A stretch of 64,000 nucleotides of DNA from positions 186,001 through 250,000 of the forward strand of contig NW_026893682.1 of the NCBI RefSeq assembly GCF_032452875.1, read 5' to 3'. Position numbers and translations under genes: made by a program. Shown piece after piece: positions 37,936 through 51,103 of this stretch. Origin of the DNA: Bos javanicus. Lineage: Eukaryota > Chordata > Mammalia > Artiodactyla > Bovidae. The notes beneath the pieces are model-generated. The model was given only the letters and a program-made list of their open reading frames with translations, was not told where the DNA came from and did no database searches. Every line of letters starts with the position of its first letter. Position 1 is the stretch's first letter.

Positions 37936-39134
37936 GATCAGTGTATGATAGCAAACATGATCAGCGCATGATCAGTCACATGATCAGCGCCATTAAGTCA
38001 CGTGATCACTACATGATAGTCATGTGATCAGTCCATGCTCAGTCACGGTATCAGTGCATGATCAGCCACGTGATCAGTGCATGATCAGCCACGTGATCAG
38101 TGCATGATAGCCATGTGATCAGTGCATGATCAGTCACGTGATCAGTGCATGATCAGTCACGTGATCAGTGCATGATCAGCCACGTGATCAGTGCATGATC
38201 AGTCACCTGATGGGTGTATGATCAGTCACGTGACCAGTACATGGTAGCTACATGATCATTGCATGATCAGCCACGTGAGTAGTGCATGATAGCCACGTGA
38301 TCAGTGCATGATCAGTCACGTGATCAGTGCATGATCAGTCATGTGATCAGTGCATGATCAGGCACGTGATCAGTGCATGATCAGCCACGTGATCAGTGCA
38401 TGATAGCCACGTGATCAGTGCATGATCAGTCACGTGATCAGTGCATGATCAGTCACGTGATCAGTGCATGATCAGCCACGTGATCAGTGCATGATCAGCC
38501 ACGTGATCAGTGCATGATCAATCACGTGATCAGTGCATGATCAGTCACGTGACCAGTACATGGTAGCTACGTGATCAGTGCATGATCAGCCACGTGATCA
38601 GTGCATGATAGCCACGTGATCAGTGCATGATCAGTCACGTGATCAGTGCATGATCAGCCACGTGATCAGTGCATGATCAGTCACGTGATCAGTGCATGAT
38701 CAGTCACGTGATCAGTGCATGATCAGTCACGTGATCAGTGCATGATCAGTCACGTGATCAGTGCATGTAATCAGTGCATGATCATTCACGTGATCAGTGC
38801 ATGATCAGTCACGTGACCAGTATATGATAGCCACGTGATCAGTGCATGACAGCCACGTGATCAGTGCATGATAGCCACGTGATCAGTGCATGATCAGTCA
38901 CGTGATCAGTGCATGATCAGCCACGTGATCAGTGCATGATGCCACGTGATCAGTGCATGATCAGTCACGTGACAGTGTATGATCAGCCACGTGATCAGTG
39001 CATGGTCAGACACGTGAACAGTGTATGATCAGCCACGTGATCAGTGCATGATATCCAAGTGATCAGTGCATGATCAATCACGTGATCAGTGTATGATCAG
39101 CCACGTGAACAGTGCATGCTCAGTCACGTGATCT
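37936..39134. repeat. 22/23-bp array between cores 18 and 19 (1199 bp)
   Basis: L-type exit, GATAGCCATGTG near 38106, CACCTGATGGGTG near 38206. CATGTAATCAG near 38764 is a deletion joint in which most of a 12-mer is gone. The last 130 bp are the end of the degenerate pre-core block only (CATGGTCAGACACG, GATATCCAAGTG). Counterpart: 45805-47043. Confidence 0.95.
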
Positions 39135-39380
39135 GGGCCTGCTGAGCTGCGTGATTACTGTCTGCTCATCTGCTTGACAATTGCCAGCTGAGCTGCACGA
39201 TTCCTGCCTGTCATCTGCTTGACAATTGCCAGCTGTGCTGCGTAATTCCTGCCTGCTCAGCTGCTTGATTATTGCCAGCTGAGCAGCATGATTCCTCACA
39301 CCTGAGTTCCATGATTATTGCCTGCTGACTGTTTGATTCGTGCCTACTCAGCTCTTTGTTTATTGCCTCCAGAGGCACAT
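39135..39380 (+). repeat. Core 19, L-c type (246 bp)
   Basis: L-c, four PvuII sites, GATCTGGGCC entry combined with the 26-bp exit deletion. Only cores 19 and 23 have this combination. Confidence 0.96.
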
Positions 39381-42151
39381 GATCAGTGTATGATAGCAAA
39401 CATCAGCGCCATTAAGTCACGTGATCACTACATGATAGTCATGTGATCAGTCCATGCTCAGTCACGGTATCAGTGCATGATCAGCCACGTGATCAGTGCA
39501 TGATCTGTCACATGATCAGTGTATGATCATCCACGTGATCAGTGCATGATAGCCACGTGATCAGTGCATGATCAGTCACGTGATCAGTGCATGATCAGTC
39601 ACGTGATCAGTGCATGATAGCCACGTGATCAGTGCATGATCAGCCACGTGATCAGTGCATGATAGCCACGTGATCAGTGCATGATCAGTCACGTGATCAG
39701 TGCATGATCAGTCACGTGATCAGTGCATGATCAGCCACGTGATCAGTGCATGATCAGTCACGTGATCAGTGCATGATCAGCCACGTGATCAGTGCATGAT
39801 AGCCACGTGATCAGTGCATGATCAGTCACGTGATCAGTGCATGATAGCCACGTGATCAGTGCATGATCAGCCACGTGATCAGTGCATGATAGCCACGTGA
39901 TCAGTGCATGATCAGTCACGTGATCAGTGCATGATCAGCCACGTGATCAGTGCATGATAGCCACGTGATCAGTGCATGATAGCCACGTGATCAGTGCATG
40001 ATCAGCCACGTGATCAGTGCATGATCAGTCACGTGATCATGTGATCAGCCACGTGATCAGTGCATGATCAGCCACGTGATCAGTGCATGATCAATCACGT
40101 GATCAGTGCATGATCAGTCACGTGATCAGTGCATGATCAGTCACGTGATCAGTGCATGATCAGCGTGATCAGTGCATGATCAGTCACGTGATCAGTGCAT
40201 GATAGCCACGTGATCAGTGCATGATCAGCCACGTGATCAGTGCATGATCAGCCACGTGATCAGTGCATGAGTGCCACGTGATCAGTGCATGATAGTCACG
40301 TGATCAGTGCATGATCAGCCACGTGATCAGTGCATGATCAGTCACGTGATCAGTGCATGATCAGTCACGTGATCAGTGCATGATCAGCCACGTGATCAGT
40401 GCATGATCAGCCACGTGATCAGTGCATGATCAGTCACATGATCAGCCACGTGATCAGTGCATGATCAGTCACGTGATCAGTGCATGATCAGTCACGTGAT
40501 CAGTGCATGATCAGCCACGTGATCAGTGCATGATCAGTCACGTGATCAGTGCATGATAGCTACGTGATCAGTGCATGATCAGCCACGTGATCAGTGCATG
40601 ATAGCCACGTGATCAGTGCATGATCAGCCACGTGATCAGTGCATGATCAGCCACGTGATCAGTGCATGATCAGTCACGTGATCATGTGTGATCAGCCACG
40701 TGATCAGTGCATGATCAGCCACGTGATCAGTGCATGATCAATTACGTGATCAGTGCATGATCAGTCACGTGACCAGTGCATGGTTGCTACGTGATCAGTG
40801 CATGATCAGCCACGTGATCAGTGCATGATAGCCACGTGATCAGTGCATGATCAGTCACGTGATCAGTGCATGATCAGTCACGTGATCAGTGCATGATCAG
40901 TCACGTGATCAGTGCATGATCAGTCACGTGATCAGTGCATGATAGCTACGTGATCAGTGCATGACAGCCACGTGATCAGTGCATGATCAGCCACGTGATC
41001 AGTGCATGATGCCACGTGATCAGTGCATGATAGTCACGTGATCAGTGCATGATCAGCCACGTGATCAGTGCATGATCAGCCACGTGATCAGTGCATGATA
41101 GCCACGTGATCAGTGCATGATCAGTCACGTGATCAGTGCATGATCAGTCACGTGATCAGTGCATGATCAGTCACGTGATCAGTGCATGATCAGCCACGTG
41201 ATCAGTGCATGATAGCCACGTGATCAGTGCATGATCAGTCACGTGATCAGTGCATGATCAGTCACGTGATCAGTGCATGATCAGCCACGTGATCAGTGCA
41301 TGATCAGCCACGTGATCAGTGCATGATCAGCCACGTGATCAGTGCATGATCAGCCACGTGATCAGTGCATGATCAGTCACGTGATCAGTGCATGATCAGT
41401 CACGTGATCAGTGCATGATCAGCCACGTGATCAGTGCATGATCAGTCACGTGATCAGTGCATGGTAGCTACGTGATCATTGCATGATCAGCCACGTGATC
41501 AGTGCATGATAGCCACGTGATCAGTGCATGATCAGTCACGTGATCAGTGCATGATCAGCCACGTGATCAGTGCATGAGTGCCACGTGATCAGTGCATGAT
41601 CAGTCACGTGATCAGTGCATGATCAGCCACGTGATCAGTGCATGATCAGCCACGTGATCAGTGCATGATCAGTCACGTGATCAGTGCATGATCAGCCACG
41701 TGATCAGTGCATGATCAGCCACGTGATCAGTGCATGATCAGTCACGTGATCAGTGCATGATAGCCACGTGATCAGTGCATGATCAGCCACGTGATCAGTG
41801 CATGATCAGTCACGTGATCAGTGCATGATCAGCCACGTGATCAGTGCATGATCAGCCACGTGATCAGTGCATGATCAGTCACGTGATCAGTGCATGATCA
41901 GTCACGTGATCAGTGCATGATCAGTCACGTGATCAGTGCATGATCAGCCACGTGATCAGTGCATGATCAGTCACGTAGTCAGTGCATGATAGCCACGTGA
42001 TCAGTGCATGATCAGTCACGTGATCAGTGTATGATCAGCCACGTGATCAGTGCATGATAGCCACGTGATCAGTGCATGATCAGTGCATGATCAGTCACGT
42101 GATCAGTGTATGATCAGCCACGTGAACAGTGCATGCTCAGTCACGTGATCA
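39381..42151. repeat. 22/23-bp array between cores 19 and 20 (2771 bp)
   Basis: Deleted-type L exit, GATCTGTCACATG near 39503, C-rich phrases, TCACATGATCAGCC near 40433, CATGTGTGATCAG near 40685. It spans the join of the two 7.9-kb units near 41110-41160: the left part resembles 47290-48970 and the right part resembles 33250-34239. There is no core at the join, whereas unit 2 has core 24 at the matching place. No gene is present. Confidence 0.93.
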
Positions 42152-42393
42152 GGGCCTGCTGAGCTGCGTGATTACTGTCTGCTCATCTGCTTGACAATTG
42201 CCAGCTGAGCTGCACGATTCCTGCCTGTCATCTGCTTGACAATTGCCAGCTGTGCTGCGTAATTCCTGCCTGCTCAGCTGCTTGATTATTGCCAGCTGAG
42301 CAGCATGATTCCTCACAGCTGAGTTCCATGATTATTGCCTGCTGACTGATTCGTGCCTACTCAGCTCTTTGTTCATTGCCTCCAGAGGCACAT
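42152..42393 (+). repeat. Core 20, S type (242 bp)
   Basis: S length and TTGTTCATTGCC, but with GATTCCTCACAGC instead of the GATTTCTCACAGC of core 1; cores 25 and 26 share this. Five PvuII sites. Confidence 0.96.
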
Positions 42394-43510
42394 GATCAGT
42401 GTATGATAGCAAACATGATCAGTGCATGATCAGTCACATGATCAGTGCATGATAAGCCACGTGATCAGTGCATGATCAGTCATGTGATCAGTGCATGATC
42501 AGTCATGTGATCAGTGCATGATAGCTGCGTGATCAGTGCATGATCAGCCACGTGATCAGTGCATGATCAGTCACGTGATCAGTGCATGATCAGTCACGTG
42601 ATCAGTGCATGATAGCCACGTGATCAGTGCATGATCAGTCACGTGATCAGTGCATGATCAGCCACGTGATCAGTGCATGATAGCCACGTGATCAGTGCAT
42701 GATCAGCCACGTGATCAGTGCATGATCAGTCACGTGATCAGTGCATGATCAGTCACGTGATAGTGCATGATCAGCCACGTGATCAGTGCATGATCAGCCA
42801 CGTGATCAGTGCATGATCAGTCACGTGATCAGTGCATGATCAGCCACGTGATCAGTGCATGATCAGTCACGTGATCAGTGCATGATCAGCCACGTGATCA
42901 GTGCATGATCAGTCACGTGATCAGTGCATGATATAGACGTGATCAGTGCATGATCAGTCACGTGATCAGTGCATGATAGCCACGTGATCAGTGCATGATC
43001 AGTCACGTGATCAGTGCATGATCAGTCACGTGACCAGTACATGGTAGCTACGTGATCAGTGCATGATCAGCCACGTGATCAGTGCATGATAGCCACGTGA
43101 TCAGTGCATGATCAGTCACGTGATCAGTGCATGATCAGTCATGTGACCAGTACATGGTAGCTGCGTGATCATGCATGATCAGCCACGTGAGCAGTGCATG
43201 ATAGCCACGTGATCAGTGCATGATCAGCCACGTGATCAGTGCATGATCAGTCACGTGATCAGTGCATGATCAGCCACGTGATCAGTGCATGATCAGCCAC
43301 GTGATCAGTGCATGTCAGCCACGTGATCAGTGCATGATAGCCACGTGATCAGTGCATGATCAGCCACGTGATCAGTGCATGATCAGTCACGTGATCAGTG
43401 TATGATCAGCCACGTGATCAGTGCATGATATCCAAGTGATCAGTGCATGATCATCACGTGATCAGTGTATGATCAGCCACGTGAACAGTGCATGCTCAGT
43501 CACGTGATCA
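42394..43510. repeat. 22/23-bp array between cores 20 and 21 (1117 bp)
   Basis: S-type exit with two CAGTCATGTG units, GTGATAGTGCATG near 42758 (two bases lost), ATATAGACGTG near 42932, a D of the TAGCTGCGTG form near 43157, CATGTCAGCC near 43312, and GATATCCAAGTG with CATCACGTG near the core. Confidence 0.95.
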
Positions 43511-43756
43511 GGGCCTGCTGAGCTGCGTGATTACTGTCTGCTCATCTGCTTGACAATTGCCAGCTGAGCTGCACGATTCCTGCCTGTCATCTGCTTGACA
43601 ATTGCCAGCTGTGCTGCGTAATTCCTGCCTGCTCAGCTGCTTGATTATTGCCAGCTGAGCAGCATGATTCCTCACAGCTGAGTTCCATGATTATTGCCTG
43701 CTGACTGTTTGATTCGTGCCTACTCAGCTCTTTGTTTATTGCCTCCAGAGGCACAT
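43511..43756 (+). repeat. Core 21, L-g type (246 bp)
   Basis: L-g, five PvuII sites, full exit; partner of core 17, identical to it at all the class-defining positions I compared. Confidence 0.96.
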
Positions 43757-45558
43757 GATCAGTGTATGATAGCAAACATGATCAGCGCATGATCAGTCAC
43801 ATGATCAGCGCCATTAAGTCACGTGATCACTACATGATAGTCATGTGATCAGTCCATGCTCAGTCACGGTATCAGTGCATGATCAGCCACGTGATCAGTG
43901 CATGATCAGCCACGTGATCAGTGCATGATAGCCATGTGATCAGTGCATGATCAGTCACGTGATCAGTGCATGATCAGTCACGTGATCAGTGCATGATCAG
44001 CCACGTGATCAGTGCATGATCAGTCACCTGATGGGTGTATGATCAGTCACGTGACCAGTACATGGTAGCTACATGATCATTGCATGATCAGCCACGTGAG
44101 TAGTGCATGATAGCCACGTGATCAGTGCATGATCAGCCACGTGATCAGTGCATGATCAGCCACGTGATCAGTGCATGATCAGCCACGTGATCAGTGCATG
44201 ATCAGTCACGTGATCAGTGCATGATCAGTCACGTGATCAGTGCATGATAGCTACGTGATCAGTGCATGATCAGCCACGTGATCAGTGCATGATAGCCACG
44301 TGATCAGTGCATGATCAGTCACGTGATCAGTGCATGATCAGTCACGTGATCAGTGCATGATCAGTCACGTGATCAGTGCATGATCAATCACGTGATCAGT
44401 GCATGATCAGTCACGTGATCAGTGCATGATAGCTACGTGATCAGTGCATGATCAGCCACGTGATCAGTGCATGATAGCCACGTGATCAGTGCATGATCAG
44501 TCACGTGATCAGTGCATGATCATCCACGTGATCAGTGCATGATCAGTCATGTGATCAGTGCATGATATCACGTGATCAGTGCATGATCAGTCACGTGATC
44601 AGTGCATGATCAGCCACGTGATCAGTGCATGATAGCCACGTGATCAGTGCATGATAGCCAGTGATCAGTGCATGATCAGTCACGTGATCAGTGCATGATC
44701 AGCCACGTGATCAGTGCATGATAGTCCACGTGATCAGTGCATGATCAGTCACGTGATCAGTGCATGATCAGTCACGTGATCAGTGCATGATCAGCCACGT
44801 GATCAGTGCATGATCAGCCACGTGATCAGTGCATGATCAGTCACGTGATCAGTGCATGATCAGTCACGTGATCAGTGCATGATCAGTCACGTGATCAGTG
44901 CATGATCAGCCACGTGATCAGTGCATGATAGCCACGTGATCAGTGCATGATCAGTCACGTGATCAGTGCATGATCAGCCACGTGATCAGTGCATGATCAG
45001 CCACGTGATCAGTGCATGATCAGCCACGTGATCAGTGCATGATCAGCCACGTGATCAGTGCATGATCAGTCACGTGATCAGTACATGATCAGTCACGTGA
45101 ACAGTGCATGATCATTTACGTGATCTGTGCATGATCAGTCACGTGACCAGTATATGGTAGCTACGTGATCATTCCATGACGAGCCACGTGAGCAGTGCAT
45201 GATAGCCACGTGATGTGTGCATGATGAGTTACGTGAGCAGAGTATGATCAGCCACGTGATCAGTGCATGAGTGCCACGTGATCAGTGCATGATATGTCAC
45301 GTGACAGGTGTGTGATCAGCCACGTGAACAGTGCATGTTCAGCCACGTGATCAGTGCATGATAGCCACGTGATCAGTGCATGATCAGTTACGTGAGCAGT
45401 GTATGATCAGCCACGTGATCAGTGCATGGTCAGACACGTGAACAGTGTATGATCAGCCACGTGATCAGTGCATGATATCCAAGTGATCAGTGCATGATCA
45501 ATCACGTGATCAGTGTATGATCAGCCACGTGAACAGTGCATGCTCAGTCACGTGATCT
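43757..45558. repeat. 22/23-bp array between cores 21 and 22 (1802 bp)
   Basis: Same order of landmarks as 35844-37689, two units shorter. GATATCACGTG near 44566 stands where unit 1 has GATATCCACGTG. GATAGTCCACG near 44720 has one extra base. Ends in the 459-bp degenerate block. No gene is present. Confidence 0.95.
45100..45558. repeat. Degenerate 459-bp pre-core block, copy 5
   Basis: Same length and markers as 37231-37689, 7869 bp away. Confidence 0.92.
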
Positions 45559-45804
45559 GGGCCTGCTGAGCTGCGTGATTACTGTCTGCTCATCTGCTTG
45601 ACAATTGCCAGCTGAGCTGCACGATTCCTGCCTGTCATCTGCTTGACAATTGCCAGCTGTGCTGCGTAATTCCTGCCTGCTCAGCTGCTTGATTATTGCC
45701 AGCTGAGCAGCATGATTCCTCACACCTGAGTTCCATGATTATTGCCTGCTGACTGTTTGATTCGTGCCTACTCAGCTCTTTGTTTATTGCCTCCAGAGGC
45801 ACAT
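45559..45804 (+). repeat. Core 22, L-c type (246 bp)
   Basis: L-c with four PvuII sites, GATCTGGGCC entry, full exit. Partner of core 18, which is L-g. Confidence 0.96.
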
Positions 45805-47043
45805 GATCAGTGTATGATAGCAAACATGATCAGCGCATGATCAGTCACATGATCAGCGCCATTAAGTCACGTGATCACTACATGATAGTCATGTGATCAG
45901 TCCATGCTCAGTCACGGTATCAGTGCATGATCAGCCACGTGATCAGTGCATGATCAGCCACGTGATCAGTGCATGATACCATGTGATCAGTGCATGATCA
46001 GTCACGTGATCAGTGCATGATCAGTCACGTGATCAGTGCATGATCAGCCACGTGATCAGTGCATGATCAGTCACCTGATGGGTGTATGATCAGTCACGTG
46101 ACCAGTACATGGTAGCTACATGATCATTGCATGATCAGCCACGTGAGTAGTGCATGATAGCCACGTGATCAGTGCATGATCAGTCACGTGATCAGTGCAT
46201 GATCAGTCATGTGATCAGTGCATGATCAGGCACGTGATCAGTGCATGATCAGCCACGTGATCAGTGCATGATAGCCACGTGATCAGTGCATGATCAGTCA
46301 CGTGATCAGTGCATGATCAGTCACGTGATCAGTGCATGATCAGCCACGTGATCAGTGCATGATCAGTCACGTGATCAGTGCATGATAGCCACGTGATCAG
46401 TGCATGATCAGCCACGTGATCAGTGCATGATAGCCACGTGATCAGTGCATGATCAGTCACGTGATCAGTGCATGATAGCTACGTGATCAGTGCATGATCA
46501 GCCACGTGATCAGTGCATGATAGCCACGTGATCAGTGCATGATCAGTCACGTGATCAGTGCATGATAGCCACGTGATCAGTGCATGATCAGTCACGTGAT
46601 CAGTGCATGATCAGTCACGTGATCAGTGCATGATCAGTCACGTGATCAGTGCATGATCAGTCACGTGATCAGTGCATGTAATCAGTGCATGATCATTTAC
46701 GTGATCAGTGCATGATCAGTCACGTGACCAGTATATGAGCCACGTGATCAGTGCATGACAGCCACGTGATCAGTGCATGATAGCCACGTGATCAGTGCAT
46801 GATCAGTCACGTGATCAGTGCATGATCAGCCACGTGATCAGTGCATGATGCCACGTGATCAGTGCATGATCAGTCACGTGACAGTGTATGATCAGCCACG
46901 TGATCAGTGCATGGTCAGACACGTGAACAGTGTATGATCAGCCACGTGATCAGTGCATGATATCCAAGTGATCAGTGCATGATCAATCACGTGATCAGTG
47001 TATGATCAGCCACGTGAACAGTGCATGCTCAGTCACGTGATCT
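45805..47043. repeat. 22/23-bp array between cores 22 and 23 (1239 bp)
   Basis: L-type exit, GATACCATGTG near 45975, CACCTGATGGGTG near 46073, C-rich phrases at 46385-46570, CATGTAATCAG near 46675 and TATATGAGCCACG near 46732 (an internal loss of about six bases). Ends with the same 130-bp tail of the degenerate block as 37936-39134. Confidence 0.95.
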
Positions 47044-47289
47044 GGGCCTGCTGAGCTGCGTGATTACTGTCTGCTCATCTGCTTGACAATTGCCAGCTGA
47101 GCTGCACGATTCCTGCCTGTCATCTGCTTGACAATTGCCAGCTGTGCTGCGTAATTCCTGCCTGCTCAGCTGCTTGATTATTGCCAGCTGAGCAGCATGA
47201 TTCCTCACACCTGAGTTCCATGATTATTGCCTGCTGACTGTTTGATTCGTGCCTACTCAGCTCTTTGTTTATTGCCTCCAGAGGCACAT
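47044..47289 (+). repeat. Core 23, L-c type (246 bp)
   Basis: L-c, four PvuII sites, GATCTGGGCC entry and the 26-bp exit deletion. Partner of core 19. Confidence 0.96.
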
Positions 47290-49065
47290 GATCAGTGTAT
47301 GATAGCAAACATCAGCGCCATTAAGTCACGTGATCACTACATGATAGTCATGTGATCAGTCCATGCTCAGTCACGGTATCAGTGCATGATCAGCCACGTG
47401 ATCAGTGCATGATCTGTCACATGATTAGTGTATGATCATCCACGTGATCAGTGCATGATAGCCACGTGATCAGTGCATGATCAGTCACGTGATCAGTGCA
47501 TGATCAGTCACGTGACCAGTGCATGATAGCTGCGTGATCAGTGCATGATCAGCCACGTGATCAGTGCATGATAGCCACGTGATCAGTGCATGATCAGCCA
47601 CGTGATCAGTGCATGATCAGTCACGTGATCAGTGCATGATCAGCCACGTGATCAGTGCATGATCAGTCACGTGATCAGTGCATGATCAGCCACGTGATCA
47701 GTGCATGATAGCCACGTGATCAGTGCATGATCAGTCACGTGATCAGTGCATGATAGCCACGTGATCAGTGCATGATCAGCCACGTGATCAGTGCATGATA
47801 GCCACGTGATCAGTGCATGATCAGTCACGTGATCAGTGCATGATCAGCCACGTGATCAGTGCATGATAGCCACGTGATCAGTGCATGATCAGTCACGTGA
47901 TCAGTGTGATCAGCCACGTGATCAGTGCATGATCAGCCACGTGATCAGTGCATGATCAGTCACGTGATCAGTGCATGATCAGTCACGTGATCAGTGCATG
48001 ATCAGTCACGTGATCAGTGCATGATCATTACGTGATCAGTGCATGATCAGTCACGTGATCAGTGCATGATAGCTACGTGATCAGTGCATGATCAGCCACG
48101 TGATCAGTGCATGATCAGCCACGTGATCAGTGCATGATGCCACGTGATCAGTGCATGATAGTCACGTGATCAGTGTGATCAGCCACGTGATCAGTGCATG
48201 ATCAGTCACGTGATCAGTGCATGATCAGTCACGTGATCAGTGCATGATCAGCCACGTGATCAGTGCATGATCAGCCACGTGATCAGTGCATGATCAGTCA
48301 CATGATCAGCCACGTGATCAGTGCATGATCAGTCACGTGATCAGTGCATGATCAGTCACGTGATCAGTGCATGATCATTACGTGATCAGTGCATGATCAG
48401 TCACGTGATCAGTGCATGGTAGCTACGTGATCATTGCATGATCAGCCACGTGATCAGTGCATGATATCCACGTGATCAGTGCATGATCAGCCACGTGATC
48501 AGTGCATGAGAGCCACGTGATCAGTGCATGATCAGTCACGTGATCATGTGTGATCAGCCACGTGATCAGTGCATGATCAGCCACGTGATCAGTGCATGAT
48601 CAATTACGTGATCAGTGCATGATCAGTCACGTGACCAGTACATGGTTGCTACGTGATCATTGCATGATCAGCCACGTGAGCAGTGCATGATAGCCACGTG
48701 ATCAGTGCATGATCAGTCACGTGATCAGTGCATGATCAGTCACGTGATCAGTGCATGATCATTTACGTGATCAGTGCATGATCAGTCACGTGACCAGTAT
48801 ATGGTAGCTACGTGATCATTGCATGACAGCCACGTGAGCAGTGCATGATCAGCCACGTGATCAGTGCATGATGCCACGTGATCAGTGCATGATAGTCACG
48901 TGACAGTGTGTGATCAGCCACGTGATCAGTGCATGATCAGCCACGTGATCAGTGCATGATAGCCACGTGATCAGTGCATGATCAGTCACGTGATCAGTGC
49001 ATGATCAGCCACGTGATCAGTGCATGATCAGCCACGTGAACAGTGCATGCTCAGTCACGTGATCA
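47290..49065. repeat. 22/23-bp array between cores 23 and 24 (1776 bp)
   Basis: Deleted-type L exit, GATCTGTCACATGATTAG near 47412, TCACATGATCAGCC near 48297, GAGAGCCACG near 48507. The 520-bp TGTGTGATCAG block begins at 48547 and runs into core 24. Confidence 0.95.
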
Positions 49066-49311
49066 GGGCCTGCTGAGCTGCGTGATTACTGTCTGCTCAT
49101 CTGCTTGACAATTGCCAGCTGAGCTGCATGATTCCTGCCTGTCATCTGCTTGACAATTGCCAGCTGTGCTGCGTAATTCCTGCCTGCTCAGCTGCTTGAT
49201 TATTGCCAGCTGAGCAGCATGATTCCTCACAGCTGAGTTCCATGATTATTGCCTGCTGACTGTTTGATTCGTGCCTACTCAGCTCTTTGTTTATTGCCTC
49301 CAGAGGCACAT
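49066..49311 (+). repeat. Core 24, L-g type (246 bp)
   Basis: L-g with GCTGCATGATT like core 7, five PvuII sites, full exit. Followed by an S core at 1796 bp. Confidence 0.96.
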
Positions 49312-50861
49312 GATCAGTGTATGATAGCAAACATGATCAGCGCATGATCAGTCACATGATCAGCGCCATTAAGTCACGTGATCACTACATGATAGTCATG
49401 TGATCAGTCCATGCTCAGTCACGGTATCAGTGCATGATCAGCCACGTGATCAGTGCATGATAGCCACGTGATCAGTGCATGATCAGCCACGTGATCAGTG
49501 CATGATCAGCCACGTGATCAGTGCATGATAGCTACGTGATCAGTGCATGATCAGTCACGTGATCAGTGCATGATCAGTCACGTGATCAGTGCATGATCAG
49601 CCACGTGATCAGTGCATGATAGCCACGTGATCAGTGCATGATCAGTCACGTGATCAGTGCATGATCAGTCACGTGACCAGTACATGGTAGCTACGTGATC
49701 AGTGCATGATCAGCCACGTGATCAGTGCATGATAGCCACGTGATCAGTGCATGATCAGTCACGTGATCAGTGCATGATCAGTCACGTGATCAGTGCATGA
49801 TCAGCCACGTGATCAGTGCATGATAGCCACGTGATCAGTGCATGATCAGTCACGTGATCAGTGCATGATCAGCCACGTGATCAGTGCATGATAGCCACGT
49901 GATCAGTGCATGATCAGTCACGTGATCAGTGCATGATCAGTCACGTGATCAGTGCATGATCAGCCACGTGATCAGTGCATGATCAGCCACGTGATCAGTG
50001 CATGATCAGCCACGTGATCAGTGCATGATCAGTCACGTGATGGTGCATGATCAGTCACGTGACCAGTACATGGTAGCTACGTGATCAGTGCATGATCAGC
50101 CACGTGATCAGTGCATGATAGCCACGTGATCAGTGCATGATCAGTCACGTGATCAGTGCATGATCAGTCACGTGATCAGTGCATGATCAGCCACGTGATC
50201 AGTGCATGATCAGCCACGTGATCAGTGCATGATCAGCCACGTGATCAGTGCATGATAGCCACGTGATCAGTGCATGATCAGTCACGTGATCAGTGCATGA
50301 TCAGTCACGTGATCAGTGCATGATCAGCCACGTGATCAGTGCATGATCAGCCACGTGATCAGTGCATGATCAGCCACGTGATCAGTGCATGATCAGTCAC
50401 GTGATCAGTGCATGATCAGCCACGTGATCAGTGCATGATCAGCCACGTGATCAGTGCATGATCAGTTACGTGATCAGTGCATGATCAGTCACGTGATCAG
50501 TACATGGTAGCTACGTGATCATTGCATGATCAGCCACGTGAGCAGTGCATGATAGCCACGTGATCAGTGCATGATCAGCCACGTGATCAGTGCATGATCA
50601 GTCACGTGATCAGTGCATGATCAGTCACGTGATCAGTGCATGATCAGCCACGTGATCAGTGCATGTCAGTCATGTATCAGTGCATGATAGCCCGTGATCA
50701 GTGCATGATCAGTCCCGTGATCAGTGCATGATCAGCCACGTGATCAGTGCATGATCAGCCACGTGATCAGTGCATGATCAGTCACGTGATCAGTGCATGA
50801 TCAGTCACGTGATCAGTGTATGATCAGCCACGTGAACAGTGCATGCTCAGTCACGTGATCA
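49312..50861. repeat. 22/23-bp array between cores 24 and 25 (1550 bp)
   Basis: One base shorter than 9880-11430, with D units near 49686, 50073 and 50505. GATGGTGCATG near 50039 replaces GATCATGCATG. The pre-S block (GTCAGTCATGTATC, CCCGTG) begins near 50665. No gene is present. Confidence 0.95.
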
Positions 50862-51103
50862 GGGCCTGCTGAGCTGCGTGATTACTGTCTGCTCATCTGC
50901 TTGACAATTGCCAGCTGAGCTGCACGATTCCTGCCTGTCATCTGCTTGACAATTGCCAGCTGTGCTGCGTAATTCCTGCCTGCTCAGCTGCTTGATTATT
51001 GCCAGCTGAGCAGCATGATTCCTCACAGCTGAGTTCCATGATTATTGCCTGCTGACTGATTCGTGCCTACTCAGCTCTTTGTTCATTGCCTCCAGAGGCA
51101 CAT
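50862..51103 (+). repeat. Core 25, S type (242 bp)
   Basis: S with GATTCCTCACAGC and five PvuII sites. First of the series 25-26-27, which has the spacing of cores 1-2-3 to within 3 bp. Confidence 0.96.

Larger units (their letters stand above)
33250..41160. repeat. 7.9-kb higher-order tandem duplication, unit 1
   Basis: Cores at 34240 (S), 35598 (L-g), 37690 (L-g) and 39135 (L-c) have counterparts at 42152, 43511, 45559 and 47044, that is at offsets of 7912, 7913, 7869 and 7909 bp. Array landmarks also pair: ATGGTAGC 33551/41461, CATGTAATCAG 38764/46675, GTCACATGATCAGCC 40433/48297. The edges are approximate because both ends lie in plain units. Confidence 0.85.
41161..49020. repeat. 7.9-kb higher-order tandem duplication, unit 2
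   Basis: Repeats 33250-41110 with the same order S, L-g, L, L-c of cores and matching arrays. Differences from unit 1: two units fewer near 44150, an L-c core at 45559 for L-g, an S core at 42152 without the PvuII losses of 34240, and a core (24) starting at 49066 just past the end. Confidence 0.85.

Noticed and set aside
33250..49020. The 7.9-kb duplication as an assembly artefact
   Set aside because: The two copies differ at several places (core alleles, two-unit length change, landmark bases), which a simple double inclusion of the same reads would not produce. It is not excluded without the reads.
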